Shown one piece after another: positions 38,990 through 51,299 of a stretch of 64,000 nt of DNA (the first letter of the stretch is position 1; each line of letters begins with the position of its first letter). The notes under the pieces were generated by a model, which was not told the DNA's origin, did not search any database, and saw nothing but the letters and a program-made list of their open reading frames with translations. Location: the NCBI RefSeq assembly GCF_000699445.3, contig NC_067197.1:21559809-21623808 (forward strand), in the 5' to 3' direction. A program made the position numbers and the translations under genes. This DNA comes from Schistosoma haematobium. Its lineage: Eukaryota; Platyhelminthes; Trematoda; Strigeidida; Schistosomatidae.

Positions 38990-40150
38990 AGGAAAGCAAT
39001 AACAATATTACTAATTGCTCTCTACGAAATTTTTTTCTTTTAAGTGTTTACCAATTGTTAAGTAAATCTTCAAAGAAAATGAAATGTTCTGGTTTCACGA
39101 ATTCCGATAAAGATACGACTTATTATTTTTTGTTATTGTAAGCGTATTACTGATTGTGAAACAAGATATTCGAAAGTTCTTTAAAACAATCCACGAAAGA
39201 TTGCTAAAAGCAAAGGTCTTCCACGGTTTTTGCTTCTGCAATATTTGCTATTATTGCTGCTTTAGAAAACTACGTTTTAAGTGTAGTGATTAATATTAAT
39301 TTGTAAGCATATATGTGTTTTTGGGAATAACATTCCTGTCTGTCCATCGATTGTTAGGTTTTCTGCTTTCTCTCATCCTCCCCTCTTGTTCATCATCTGT
39401 TTTTATGCTTACTTTTTATGCACATTTAGTAGGACAGTCACATTATGCACCGAGTGTGTTTTGTACATTTAGTTATTTGTACAGACAGACATTAATGTAA
39501 AGACGTGTTAGGCCGATAGACGGTTAGTGATAAACAGACATGAAAATAGACATTCAATCACTATACGAGCCAATGTTTTAAGCAATTCGAATTTCTGTAT
39601 GTCCGGTATAAACACCCTGGACAAAAGTTATTAATTGTCTCTTTCCTCAATCGATTTATCATCTGTGTATTAAATGCATTTGACCACCAAGCCTTCAGTT
39701 TTTTTTCCATTAAGAATCCAGATTGTTAATATATGATTAGGCGAACCACTATGGCACGTTAATTATTTCTCCCCTCTTCTAAGGCGTAGCATGAAAGTAC
39801 ACAAAATGAGCATTCACAAAATCGACCTTGTCAGAAGTTAAACCTTTGAATTTCTAAAACTGATCATCAAAAGATGGAAAAAACAGGTGTCGTTTTTACC
39901 ACCCAAAAGTATATAAGACCAATAGCCTGATCTTCGGTTTTAATTAACCACTAGGTTGAATAATTGGAATAAAGGTAATGATGTCGTTTTATCCGTATTC
40001 ATGTTTTTTCTATAATGTATAGACGTATTGGTGCTAAACCTACACCACTTAGGCAAGGAAAATCCGCTTAACATGTCAACAAATACTTGGAACATTCGTT
40101 TTCTGGATCACATTATGTTGGGTACTAGATATTTAACATATAAATTTATT
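38990..40150. other. 5' flank of the VGLL4-like gene
   Basis: This is the expected promoter and 5' UTR region for the minus-strand gene. I see no clear TATA box or initiator and no repeat family member. The plus-strand ORF at 39315-39500 is not convincing. Confidence 0.3.
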
Positions 40151-40154
40151 AGTT

Positions 40155-40262
40155 GAGTTCATGAAACGGCTAAAGCTAGATCAACATGAAAAACTTGGTA
40201 GGACTGGACGGCCGTTTCTTCCTACTGTGGGACTCCTCAGCGGTGCGCATCCACGAAATTAC
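40155..40262 (-). mobile_element. Truncated hammerhead SINE-like fragment
   Basis: The family arm and a minus-strand hammerhead (about 40207-40254). The core CTGAGGA and GAAAC are kept. Stem II has lost its closing pair (GTCC against GGAA), and stem I is mismatched (GCACCG against CAGTCC). The tRNA-like head is absent: sequence similarity stops right after GCGCATCCACG. Confidence 0.6.
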
Positions 40263-40789
40263 ATCGATATGGTCGACCTGTTAACAGTGTAAAAAGTATT
40301 TCTTGTTGATATCTATGTGATTGTCATTACTCTATATTAGACCAAATTCACTTCATTTTTCGTAACAACGTAGTTCATTGATACGTTCCCGATTGAAATC
40401 AGATACCTTTTTAATGACAAAGATGACCTTCGGAAAACCGATGAAGGAACAATACAGATAATTAATGCTAAGACGAAAAACATCAGAATGTATTAAAAAA
40501 TTGTATATTTGTAAATTATTTTTATGAATTAAAATAAGAGTTCATCGACAGCCAGATAGCCAGTTTTCACAACACAAATATGTTAAATCAAATTACACAT
40601 TCCTAATATTCAGATTAATATCCTACAACATTTAGAATTCCTAAATAGAAATTTAAGTCACCAAAACATCTGACTTTCAAAAAAATGATTTACTTTATTT
40701 ATCCAATCAATAATTAAAGTACTGACTTAAGAATGTGATGGACAAATATTTGTGAAAATTCATATATATTGCTTGTTTAGATCTTTCGG

Positions 40790-41300
40790 TTGATGGTTGA
40801 GAATTCAATCGATCAGTTTCTTATTGGCGAATGTGAATCCTGTGGCGATTACCACTAAGTCAGAAACATTTTAAACAGAGATGGATGGTGGTTACCAATG
40901 GAATTCAGGACATGTGTCTCGTCCTATTTACAACTCGGAAGCTGGATATACCTGAATCTCAGAGTTGATGCCTATTCCAGGACTCTATCAATTGCAGTCT
41001 ACAAAATCATTGTGAAGATCCAATCAACCAATATGTGTGATTTAAATTTAAAATTCCTCTAACTTCAAAAGACAGTGGTAATCTGAACTGAGTAGTTAAG
41101 TGGATAAAACGGTGGAGTTTGATGTGAAAAGTGGTAGGTTCGAATCTCAGAGTGAACATCAACTCTGGGATGCCGGTAATATCGAGCTTCCTATTCCTGA
41201 ACACGATGAGTCCCATACTAGGACGAAACAGCCGTCCAATGCTTCAGGTTTTCCATGGTGGTCTAGCTTCAATTGAGTCATGAATTCAACTATTAAATAA
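40790..41300. mobile_element. Chimera: Sm-alpha-like element joined to the second hammerhead family
   Basis: The left half (40790-41010) is a decayed Sm-alpha copy on the minus strand. The right half starts with an Sm-alpha-type tRNA-like head on the plus strand (about 41083-41150, A box TAGTTAAGTGG, B box GGTTCGAATC). After CATCAACTCTGGGATGCCGG it switches to the ribozyme and 3' arm of the other family (CCCATACTAGGACGAAACAG, then TTTTCCATGGTGGTCTAGC). The ribozyme core is damaged (ACGATGA for CTGANGA). A head from one family and a tail from the other is consistent with template switching or nested insertion. Confidence 0.6.
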
Positions 41301-42554
41301 TAAAATGTTAAATAGTAGGAATTATAAACAGATAAATTAGTAAATTTTAGTATGAACATAATTCCAGAATCCATCCTATTTACAGACCCGATAAAAGGAA
41401 TGTAACGCGTAATAGACAAACGTGTAAGCGTAGATTGCTTGAAACTGCGTGGTCCATAAACTGTTTCGAAATGACATTCGTCATAAGGAATATCATAATG
41501 TCAAGAAGTAGTTGGGAAACATTATTTTCTTAATACGAGAATTGAGATGTCATGATGTATAATATGTCGACGAGAGATTCCAGTGTCGTTTTAGGGTAAT
41601 TGTAATCATTTACAAGTAGAGAGAAAGAACAAAAACAGAGTACAGAACAACGACAAATAAGATGATCGGTCCTTCATCACACATGTGTTAGATTGTTTCA
41701 TGACTGAATAATTTGAATAGTTATGATTTCAACAAAACAAATTCACCAGCGAAAATGTATGAGTAAACTTTCTGCGACATGATCATATTTAAAACTTAAG
41801 GAAAAATAATAGTAGTATTCAAACATTTTCAAAAGTACACAGATTTCTTAGAACGGCATTTCATAATGGTTACCTTAAACTATGAATTCTCTGAAGTTGA
41901 TAACTTCGACTGAAGGAATCAAGCTTGTCTTGATATATATAGTGGTTCAGGGTTAGGGTGTAATAGTATTCGCAGACTACTGGCTACAACTCACGAATTT
42001 TCGTAAATTAGTTTTGTTCATATTAACTGTCCTTCTACAGTATTTAAACTTTGTTTTTACAAGAATTCACCTTTATTATGCAGCTTAAGTTAACATATTA
42101 TGTACTAATCAATCATGATACTGTATGGAAGGTGAAACTTGTGTAGTCTGACATAACTAATTTGTTATATATTTATTTATATTATTCATGAGAACATAAA
42201 TCAATACATATATTTATTGAATAAAACACTTAAAATTGTATCCACAACTCGGTACACTTGCAAACTATGTTTCAATACCATAGGAGATTAAGTAATTCGC
42301 TTTACTTCACATCCATAATTTTTTTAATTATGAAGCACATCATCATTAATAAATACGTCACACACAAAAAGCAATTTATACAACATTGTGGTGTTTGAAT
42401 GAACTAATGATACCTTTGTACTTGTTGAATGATGGATTTGGAATTCTAAATACAGTACATTCGTTTGTGGTTATCTAGTACTTCTTGATCCGATTACGTT
42501 ATTTCTGGGGTTCTTAGTTCATACTATAATTCAAATACTTATAAATATCACATT

Positions 42555-43529
42555 GGCGTCACGATTGAGCCTTCGATAGAACGGTTGGATATACATTCAG
42601 ATTTTGATGCTTTTGAGGATTACTTTGAAAGGTTCGAAATTTGAGCTATGACCAAGGAAGATGATGAGGATGTTAATATTGTAGCACATTTCCTCACATT
42701 CATCGGAAAAGAAGCATACAGCTTATTAAAAACTCTGGCTTTACCGGAGAAGCACATTTCGCTTTCTTATACAACTCTCAAGGATCTACTGCCAGACTAT
42801 GTTAAATATACAAATTTTGATTGCAGTAAAGAAGGGAAATTTCGTAAAATGATTCATCAGGACATCAAAAATTCTACTACGTCACGTCATCCCAATCCAG
42901 TGCATACTTAAGGTTATGCAGATAACAATTCATTGAGGAGTTGCGATACAGTTCACGAAGATGGGCACAAATTTGATCAATGTTTGTCCTGTGGCAAGTC
43001 TCATCCATGTAATTCATGTGCACTTCGTAATTCTAAATGCTTTAAATGTGGTGATATTGGACGTATTCAGTCAGTTTGTAATACTACTGTTCATCTTGCT
43101 GCAAGTAATATTAAGTCTTGTAATTCTGATTTTATTAAGTTGAGCACTTATAATGATCATTTATCTTTATCAACGATTTCAAAAGACAGCGTAGAGTCAT
43201 ATAGCAGTTCAGAGTTAAGTGAGACTTATAATCTTTGCAGGACAACAGTTTCTAACCAACCAACTTACCAGATTTCTCATGTTATTGTACCAGATATGGT
43301 TTTTCCTAATGATTCACTTATTTTTGACGAAATTCCTTGCAAATCTGAGGAAAATATGTTGAATGAACCTAGTCATGACCGTTTATGTTGTTAAAGCCTG
43401 GAGACGATAAGTCGATTGTGACATATATACATCCTGTTAAGATTGACCTTATAATATCGTAAGTTCTTAGTAAAACTGGACAGTGTCTATTATTAGACAG
43501 TATTTTGGGTGTTTTAATCAAAAGGTACT
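42555..43529 (+). pseudogene. Gag-like pseudogene of an LTR (Gypsy-type) retrotransposon
   Basis: One reading frame runs from about 42555 to 43394, interrupted by TGA (42642-42644) and TAA (42909-42911). After TAA at 43392-43394 a coding-like frame resumes in another phase to about 43529, implying a frameshift. Recognisable pieces are a capsid-like segment (FLTFIGKEAYSLLKTLALPE) and a Cys-rich region with a zinc knuckle, CFKCGDIGRIQSVC. The knuckle's expected histidine is replaced by arginine (C-x2-C-x4-R-x4-C). No protease, reverse transcriptase or flanking LTR is visible. The type agrees with flatworm Gypsy-group elements; I recognised it from general memory of schistosome gag proteins. It is a dead fragment. 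Confidence 0.75.
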
Positions 43530-45150
43530 GAACTTATTTTTCAGTGTAAACACCAACACTAAGGTGTAATTAAATCCTGACTAGTCTCAATTTGAATGAA
43601 TGCTTGCTATCATCATCTAACTTGACTAGTGCAGGACTGATTGATAAAATTTATATCATTAGTCATGTTTGAAACTTATCAATGAACAACGATAGGTTTT
43701 ATATAATTTATAAGTGAAAAGATTTTGATGAGATTAATTATTTCAGAACATTCTTATCTTAAAGACAATAGGCATCAAATGATATGTAGGTGTATAGTGT
43801 AAATATATGGAGACTAAATATATTGACAAACAAAATCAGACACTTATTTACTTAATTTCAATGACGTTAATAAAAGAAATCAATTATGGGGAACATTTTT
43901 CTTGTATTCAGACATTTGTTCACTTCATGTATTTCTTTTATCTTGTTTATTTATTATTAGCCCTATATTTACATTCACTTATGTTCTACAAACTGACTGT
44001 AGAATGTAGAATTTATTTTAATTTAATAACAAGTGCATAGAATAATTTATATGAAATGTATTGACAGCTTCATTTGTATTAGTTTACTCTATCATGGTTA
44101 TCAATCTGTTTAACTGGAATTTTTTTGATTTCTTGCTTACTTTTATTACCAGCACTTTATAGTACGAAATTTTAAGCATTTCACTTACTTCTTATCTAAA
44201 AAATGAACAAATCTAAACAGTTGTAAAAGAACCGATCAGTTTCTAAGATGTTAAAACATCAATTAATCTTATCGTATGATCATATGAATTTGAATTCAAC
44301 TAATGGGTCATTTTTAAAAATTTTGCTATTTACATTTTACGATGACTATGATCAACGGATTATTAAGTTTTATGTCTATAACCTTTACTGAATGATATCT
44401 ATTGTATAAGGTGTCAATTATTCCGTAAAATTGATGTATACCTGTTACATATTTAAAGATAACTTGCATGTAGGATTGAATGGATGATTATTTCGACCCA
44501 TAATGTAATTTATCATCATTCTGTAAAACATTAAACTCTGGATTTTCAGGGCTCATAGAGAAGAGAGAGCGTCACTCTTGGATCATTAAGTAAGCATCCA
44601 GTAATTCATATCCCTAATTTTAGTTTATTCATTAACAATACTCGTTCTAATAATATGTATTATCAGTTTATAAGAGATCACCATTTTTAAAATAATACCT
44701 AATTTCATCTATAAGTTGCATAGAAATTCGTCATGTTACGCTTATGAAATAGAACAGAAATAAGATGATGTAAACGCTTTTCAGGTTACACGTGACGAAT
44801 ATAAAGTATTATTTCTCTATTATATATATATGAAAGAAACTGTTAGCAGACGAAAAAAAATGTATAGTCAGAATTATTTCATTATATTTTTATATATATT
44901 TTAAGATATTACTGATTTAGTAAAGAAAAACAAAACCTATAATTCTCATTTATCTCGTTTCATTTATAAAGTCCACAAATAATTATTAAATTCGTTGAGA
45001 AAACGAAAAGAAATGGTACATTTCTCAACAAAATATGTGTAGTTTATGGTAAGACACTAAATTATTAAATAACACATCAATAATGAATTATTTTCATGAA
45101 GTTAAATCTTTCAAAACCTTTCAATAATTAAAGTATGACGCAACACTACA
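43530..45150. other. AT-rich intergenic sequence, nothing recognised
   Basis: There is no identifiable gene or repeat. The plus-strand open frame 43807-44040 is hydrophobic by composition only. Confidence 0.35.
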
Positions 45151-45156
45151 TACTAC

Positions 45157-45670
45157 TGTTATGCCCCAATAAACATAATGACTAGTAACTTTTGGGATCC
45201 ATTTACGGACCAATACTATGCGTATACTTTTATTGTAAAATTATGAAATAACTAAACTGTTGATATTCATGTCCCTGTTATTATGAGCCTTATTTTGACC
45301 TATGAACTATTATTATACGATTTACCATTGTTGAATTATGCCCTGTCTATTAATTACTATCTCCCACATTCACAGCCAGATTTGGCCAAATCTTGTATAA
45401 ATGTTGTTTCTTAATTTATTGGTACGATGTGGTCTGTCTGGTTGGTATGTAAACCCAGTATGCTTGAAATAAACGATTCATATCGCAGGGGCTGAGATTT
45501 GTGTTCTGGACTTAACTGGCTGGGCTAGGCAGGAAGTAGAACCGATAAGGACTCTAGACTGCTGGCACGGGTTTTACGCGTCATTGGTCCGATCGATAAG
45601 TTACTGCTTTCTAATTGGCGGTATCGTTACGTTATACATTAACAGGGCACACAGGTCACAAGTTATAACA
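45157..45670. mobile_element. Solo LTR with 5-bp target duplication
   Basis: This 514-bp unit begins TGTTATGCCCC and ends AGTTATAACA, giving the TG...CA ends and TGTTAT/ATAACA inverted tips of an LTR. It is flanked by ACTAC on both sides (45152-45156 and 45671-45675). It carries an AATAAA-like signal (GAAATAAACG near 45465). Its last ~270 bp (GATGTGGTCTG... to the end) match the LTR at 48878-49249. No internal region is attached, so it is probably the product of LTR-LTR recombination. Confidence 0.88.
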
Positions 45671-46109
45671 ACTACTGAATAGAAAATTTTACTTTTCTAT
45701 ATTATTAGAGACATAAATTTTATTGTCTTTTGAAACTTATAATTTCCTAGAAGCATATTTAAACTAAGAAGAAAAACTATTGAATTATTTATCTACTCAC
45801 AAATGTAATACCTTATTACCGTCATGTTATTTATAGTTGGCAAGTTTTGCATTAATTGTATGGTTCTAATCATCTAAGATATAGTTAGCTAGTGGATAAT
45901 TTCAATTATTCTTTCATGTTATTATTTCAGTCAAGTTAAGGGACAAAGTGTATACTATTTTTGAATAAATCAAGTTTCTTCTAATCATTGGGTTTAGTAT
46001 TCTGTTGATAAGATTAATAATACAAATCTTATATATCAATGTAAACTGATGTATAAATATTTTAAATTCATCTACAGATAATATTGTACAGTTTTTGTTC
46101 TATTTTAGA

Positions 46110-46265
46110 CTCAGCTGGATGTACTACTTTTGCTCATAATACTTGTGACTTTAAGGCAATATCGTAGCAGTTTGCACAGCATGCACATCTTGTCAATAAG
46201 AGACTTATCAATTGCAGTCCTATGCATCAATCGAAAGATTCAAACAACCAATAAAAGTCAATTAT
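46110..46265 (-). mobile_element. Sm-alpha-like fragment
   Basis: It contains CTCAGCTGGATGTAC (the start of the Sm-alpha hammerhead, reverse strand, truncated in the core) followed by GACTTATCAATTGCAGTCC and AAGATTCAAACAACCAATA. These correspond to the inner part of other Sm-alpha copies here. There is no complete ribozyme. Confidence 0.5.
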
Positions 46266-48341
46266 TCAGTAAGTATTTATGTTGTTAACATGTCTGTTAA
46301 TCACTGGTTATAGCACCTTCCTAGTTTATGATTACAGTGTTACATTTATATATACGAAAATATATTATTACTATGTACGATGGTTAATGGTGACCATTAC
46401 TGACATCTAAGTCATCGTATAATTACTTGTTCATATACTAAAATGTTCTTAGTTAGCTAAGGGTTCTTGTGGTATATCTATGTTTCTTTTTTTGGAAAAC
46501 AATTTCTCAATAGGTAAATTATTAATTGTTTGAGAGATAAAACACTTTTTAATTAATATTTTAGTCAATAACAGTTTAACGTATAAATTCCTAAAGTTTG
46601 ATGCTTAACGATTGGGATTGAAATGCCTGTATAGACAAATAAAAATCCTAGTAGTTATCAGTTAACTAATAACTTGACAATTTATAGTTATATTATTCTG
46701 ATCTTTTTTAACCGATCACAAACATATAAACAATAAGAGTGGAAATATGCTATACCACTGTGCAAACATTCTTTACTCAGAATGAAGTTGCGATGTATAG
46801 AATAATACAGATGTCCAGAATTAATATTTTTGTCTATTCATGATATCATGGTTACTTCTACATGAAAGTAACAGAGATCCTAATCAGTATATTGGTAAAT
46901 ATCAGAATCCTAAAATATATAATTCAAAATAAGCGTAGCAATCAATTTATTGAGTAAACTGAATTCATCGTAATCATTACAAAATGATGAAAATTCATTG
47001 TGTTTTTCTATCATTAACCAATTAATCATAGTCTTTATCAATGAAATTTTACATTAAAAGTCGGTTAAAATACATATTTTATATAAACCAGTAAGCTTCT
47101 AATGATTTTTAGTCTGAATACTTTATTAATAATGTTTATCACTGATTGTTAAAAACATAAATGTCAACAGTTAAAATAAATTGTTAGCGCTAAATTACCG
47201 AATAAATGTTATTGATATTTGGAGGCATCTGAAAAGTTTTGATGCCGAAATTACCTAAATAGACCAAAAATTTAAGATTCGTTTATAAGTAATGGCTGTT
47301 AGCCGAGAAAATAGAAATTTATCTACCCTATCTTTTACTTATTGAAGATATATTTTATGAATAGTCAAATTGAGCTGTTTATAATTCTGCTAAACGAAAT
47401 TGAATAAACTACTAACTTTATTCAGTAAACTTATGATCGTGTCTTAAGGCAGAATACAATATGTTTGCCGACAAGCCAAGCTTCCTGGATTCCGCTAATA
47501 GTCATTATTAAAATTTAACTTAAAAACCCATGTGATTTAATAGTAATAACTATGTAATCTGCTCAGAATGCACCCAATTGAAAAGAGATTGATCTATTGT
47601 GGTGGATCACATCACCAACAAGAAAATTCAAACCTTAATAAGTGAAATTAAATCATGTTGATATTTTGTTCCTACAATTCTTGATTAGTTAAAAATGTTT
47701 ATATAAGAAGTAGGTTTTTTTTCCATTAAATATTACTTTTATGTTTCTTATTTAATACCTTTTCAGCTGTGTGATTGAAGCTAGTGTCATTGTTTTATTT
47801 ACTAATTTGTATTTTATCAGTACGATATGTTCTTATTGATAATATCAATTCCTTTAGTTCTAGTTATGGTTATCAAACAGAATATTCCATTGAATCATGT
47901 CATTATTATATTAGCTGGTAAGATTTATTTGATACTACAATATTCCAGTTCAATAATGTTCATCATTAAATATTGTAAATAATTTTTCGATATCTTCAAA
48001 ACTAGATGAAATATAAAGTCCTATAGTTAAGAAAAGAAGAGTTTTTGTTCAAATATTTTAGTTATGTTATATATCATAATACTTACAATACAATCACTAA
48101 CATTTTTATTGAGTTCATCATACTCTTACTATACTAGACATATCATCATGTTACAAAACGTTTTTTAAGTCAAAATATTTATGGAGCTAAACAAGTTGTT
48201 ACGAGTACATTTTTATCTTTGTAATACATAACTTATATGATGGTAAAAGTAAAATAAATAGCTTTCACACACAAAAGTTTGTTAATTTTGTTTAGAGTAT
48301 AATATAGACAATTTTAACATGAATTTAAGTAATATACTTGT

Positions 48342-48627
48342 CACAGGTTGAAATCGTGAGTCAGTTGAAGCTAGACCACCATTGAAAACCTGGAAGCACC
48401 AGACGGCCGTTTCGTCCTGGTATGGGACTCCTCAGCGGTGCGCATCCACGATCCCGCGCCGCGCGGGGCTCGAACCCAGGACCTACTGGCTTCGCGCGCG
48501 AGCACTTAACCACTAAACCACTGAGCCGGCATCCAGTGCTTCCAGGTTTTCAATGGTGGTCTAGCTTCAACTGACTCATGATTTCAACCTGTGAAATTTC
48601 TAAAACTCTCCACAAAACCCATTCTGA
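48342..48627 (-). mobile_element. Intact hammerhead fold-back SINE with 12-bp target duplication
   Basis: The exact direct repeat TAATATACTTGT flanks the element (48330-48341 and 48628-48639). On the minus strand its order is: 5' block from TCAGAATGGGTTTTGTGG, arm (48593-48536), tRNA-like head with A box TGGTTTAGTGG (48520-48510) and B box GGTTCGAGCC (near 48477-48467), hammerhead (48441-48396), and complementary arm (48399-48342). The two 58-bp arms differ at one position. Pol III transcription from the head would yield an RNA whose ends pair and whose loop holds tRNA-like and ribozyme parts. The perfect target duplication, near-identical arms and intact ribozyme suggest recent movement. No poly(A) or simple-repeat tail is present. 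Confidence 0.88.
48396..48441 (-). ncRNA. Hammerhead ribozyme (type I), predicted active
   Basis: Minus strand: stem I 5' strand GCACCG, core CTGAGGA (fits the invariant CUGANGA), stem II GTCC-CATACCA-GGAC, GAAA, minimal stem III ACGGCCGT, cleavage after GTC, then stem I 3' strand TGGTGC. Stem I forms six pairs including one G-U. All invariant core positions are present. Compared with the copy at 52578, stem I differs on both strands in a compensating way (GCACCG/TGGTGC versus GCACTG/CAGTGC). The very short stem III is also found in the known schistosome Sm-alpha ribozyme. Confidence 0.85.
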
Positions 48628-48877
48628 TAATATACTTGTATTTAATTGCATATAATTTATTTATAATAAAAGACTTGACAACAATTGATAAGTCAAAAGA
48701 AATTGTATAGTCAGGATTATATAAACACAATAAACTACATAATCTAAACTTAATCATTAAAAAAATAATTATAGAAATAACACACTTTACTATGTTCACT
48801 TCTATTGAACAGTTTTATCAATTATAATAAGATAATTTAAGAGAATTCACAATATATTTTATTAAATAGTGTCTATA

Positions 48878-49249
48878 TGTTGGGATATTCAGAAAAATAT
48901 CCCAAAAATTATCTTGTTAAGTCTAATGCTATCCTTGGACTTGAAATAGTATGATTTTCCTGTTGGTCAATATTTATTTCACGTGTCATTTTCCTGTTGG
49001 CCAAATATTGTACAAATGTTATTTACTATTTTATGATACGATGTGGTCTGCTTGAATGGTATATAAACAGAGTATGTTTGAAATACATGATTCATATTGC
49101 AGAGGCTGAGACTTGCGTTCTGAACTTAACTGGCTGGGCTAGGTGGAAAGCGGGACCAATTAGAACTCTAGGCTGCTCATACGGTTTTACGTGTCATTGA
49201 TCCGATCGATAAGTCACTGCTCTCTAATAGGCGGTCACAAGATATAACA
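48878..49249. mobile_element. Solo LTR, diverged second copy, with 5-bp target duplication
   Basis: This 372-bp unit begins TGTTGGGATATTC, ends GATATAACA and is flanked by CTATA at 48873-48877 and 49250-49254. The 3' part matches the LTR at 45157-45670 (TTAACTGGCTGGGCTAGG, GATCCGATCGATAAGTCACT). The 5' parts differ, so this is a related or internally deleted LTR. No internal region is attached. Confidence 0.85.
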
Positions 49250-49254
49250 CTATA

Positions 49255-51290
49255 CTGATTGTCTTATATATTTCGCTGAAGTCAATGACCCACTCAACTT
49301 ATTGATTAAATGTTGTTTCTTGAATGATAGGCTTTAATAATATTTGAAAACTATGCGTTAATATTAATAATCTTTTGATCATTAAGATTATTTTGGTACT
49401 TAGAAATGAATTAATCTTCTGCGTAGCCTTCATTAATTTTGAAAAAATCATTAAAAAACTAGGGAGATGATATACTGTTTTATATTAATGTATGATTTTT
49501 CAGTGGTGTATACTTTAAGACTGAAAATAAACGTTCATTGGTAGAATAGTAGCTCTACATTTACTACCTGAATAAGATTAGGACTCCAGTTTATCAGGTG
49601 AATGGCTATACAGTTGTCTTCATCCTTAAAAAACTTGTTTTTCTGTTTTAAAAGATTAAGAATTCATTTTGTGATCCCTAGTTTTGGTAGTCTTTCAAAT
49701 GTTATCACTCTTCATGATACTGTTTATGGTAAAATAATACTGCTCAACAGCAAGCTGAACAAATAATATATCATGGATGATTTCTTACGAAGATACTTGA
49801 TTATTTTAAATGAACATACCTTAGTCTGAGTTGTGTATAAATGATAAACTACATATTCAATTAAAAGACATTAACGATTTCACAGGGAGTAAACAAAATA
49901 GCACAATGTATTAAAATTTATAAATCTATAGAATAGGCAAAAATATTGACACATTAAAACAATAGTCTGCAAGTTGTAATTAATTGAAGAAGGAAATAAA
50001 AGGATTGAATTTCTAAATTGGATCTTGACCAGTGATTAATTACAATTGTGAATATTACCAAAACATGTGGGTAAATATCATTCGTATTATTATTGTTTCA
50101 TTTAGATCCCTCATAAGCTAATTGATAGTATCAAGTTATATTTATATAGTGATATGTGAAATGTTATACCAGGAAAGAAAATTTGTGGGTCACTGATAGC
50201 AATTATGTACATTATATAGAGAACATTCAGAAAAACTAATAGAATGATAATTGGTGTCATTTATTTTATTCCATCATTTTCCGTACCCATTTAGGACTAG
50301 TATACGTCAAACAGCGGATCCATAAGAACTCAAGTCATCATTCCTAGTTTTCGAGTTCAAAAGAAGCTTGAAACAGCTTTTTATTTTCCTTGACTAAGGA
50401 AAGCTTACAAAGCAGTTTTCTCAGTCACGCTTCTTTGTTTTTTACTGCCCCGCACCTAGATCTTTTATTACTTTTTTAAACTTAAATTATCCACATAGAC
50501 GGGCGATATAGCTGAAGTCATTTCGCGATGCAATTTATATTTACATTAAACTAGTCTCTACAACTCAACTAAATACGCATTACTTTTGCCATACGCTTTT
50601 TTTCTTTTTTGTTTTATCATTAAGACATTCACGCTACTAAGTTTCGTATATCTGTTATTAGCAAAGTAATCTACAACATAATCACCTGTTGTATTGTTCC
50701 AATGGGTCTAATTTTTTCACTTTAACCCGTTATATAAATCTTACTGTGTGTTATAGAAAAACTTCGAGAAAATATAATTGAGATCATTATTCATTGCTTA
50801 TTTTTCGTGTTTTATAAGTATTTTCTTATCTAGCTAAATGATGTTCTTGACTTTAATCACCTCACTGTTTCGATAATTAAACGTCCGAACAATAGAACCA
50901 AATACATAAAGCTTTATTCTTAAATCCCAGTTTTCAACCCATTATAACCTTACATACTCGAATAGAAACAGGAAGTTCCCAGTAACTTAATAAATTACTT
51001 TTAACATATATTTCAAACACAGACAATAAACATTACAAATCAAAACTCTACTAAATAAGGGCGCAATGTTATGTAGTCGAAAGAAGTTTATGAACACATT
51101 GACCTGTTTTTATAAAGTAATCATATTTACATCACAGTTCTAAGGTAAACTCACGGTGAATTTGCATTATTTGATTTTGCTTCTTAGTTTCATTTATTTT
51201 AAAAACACTATTTATTATTATATACACTGGAAACAGATTACATTGAATTACTTAAATCATCTTATTTTTTATAAAGTAACCTGACTATAT
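49255..51290. other. AT-rich intergenic sequence, nothing recognised
   Basis: I see no coding exon, repeat family or RNA in this 2-kb stretch. Confidence 0.35.
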
Positions 51291-51299
51291 TCACTTGGT

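Noticed and set aside
48466..48530. tRNA-like sequences with A and B boxes (also 19425, 24112, 41083, 57885, 59815)
   Set aside because: They are heads of SINE-like elements: repeated, diverged and lacking a full cloverleaf with a proper acceptor stem. Not called as tRNA genes.
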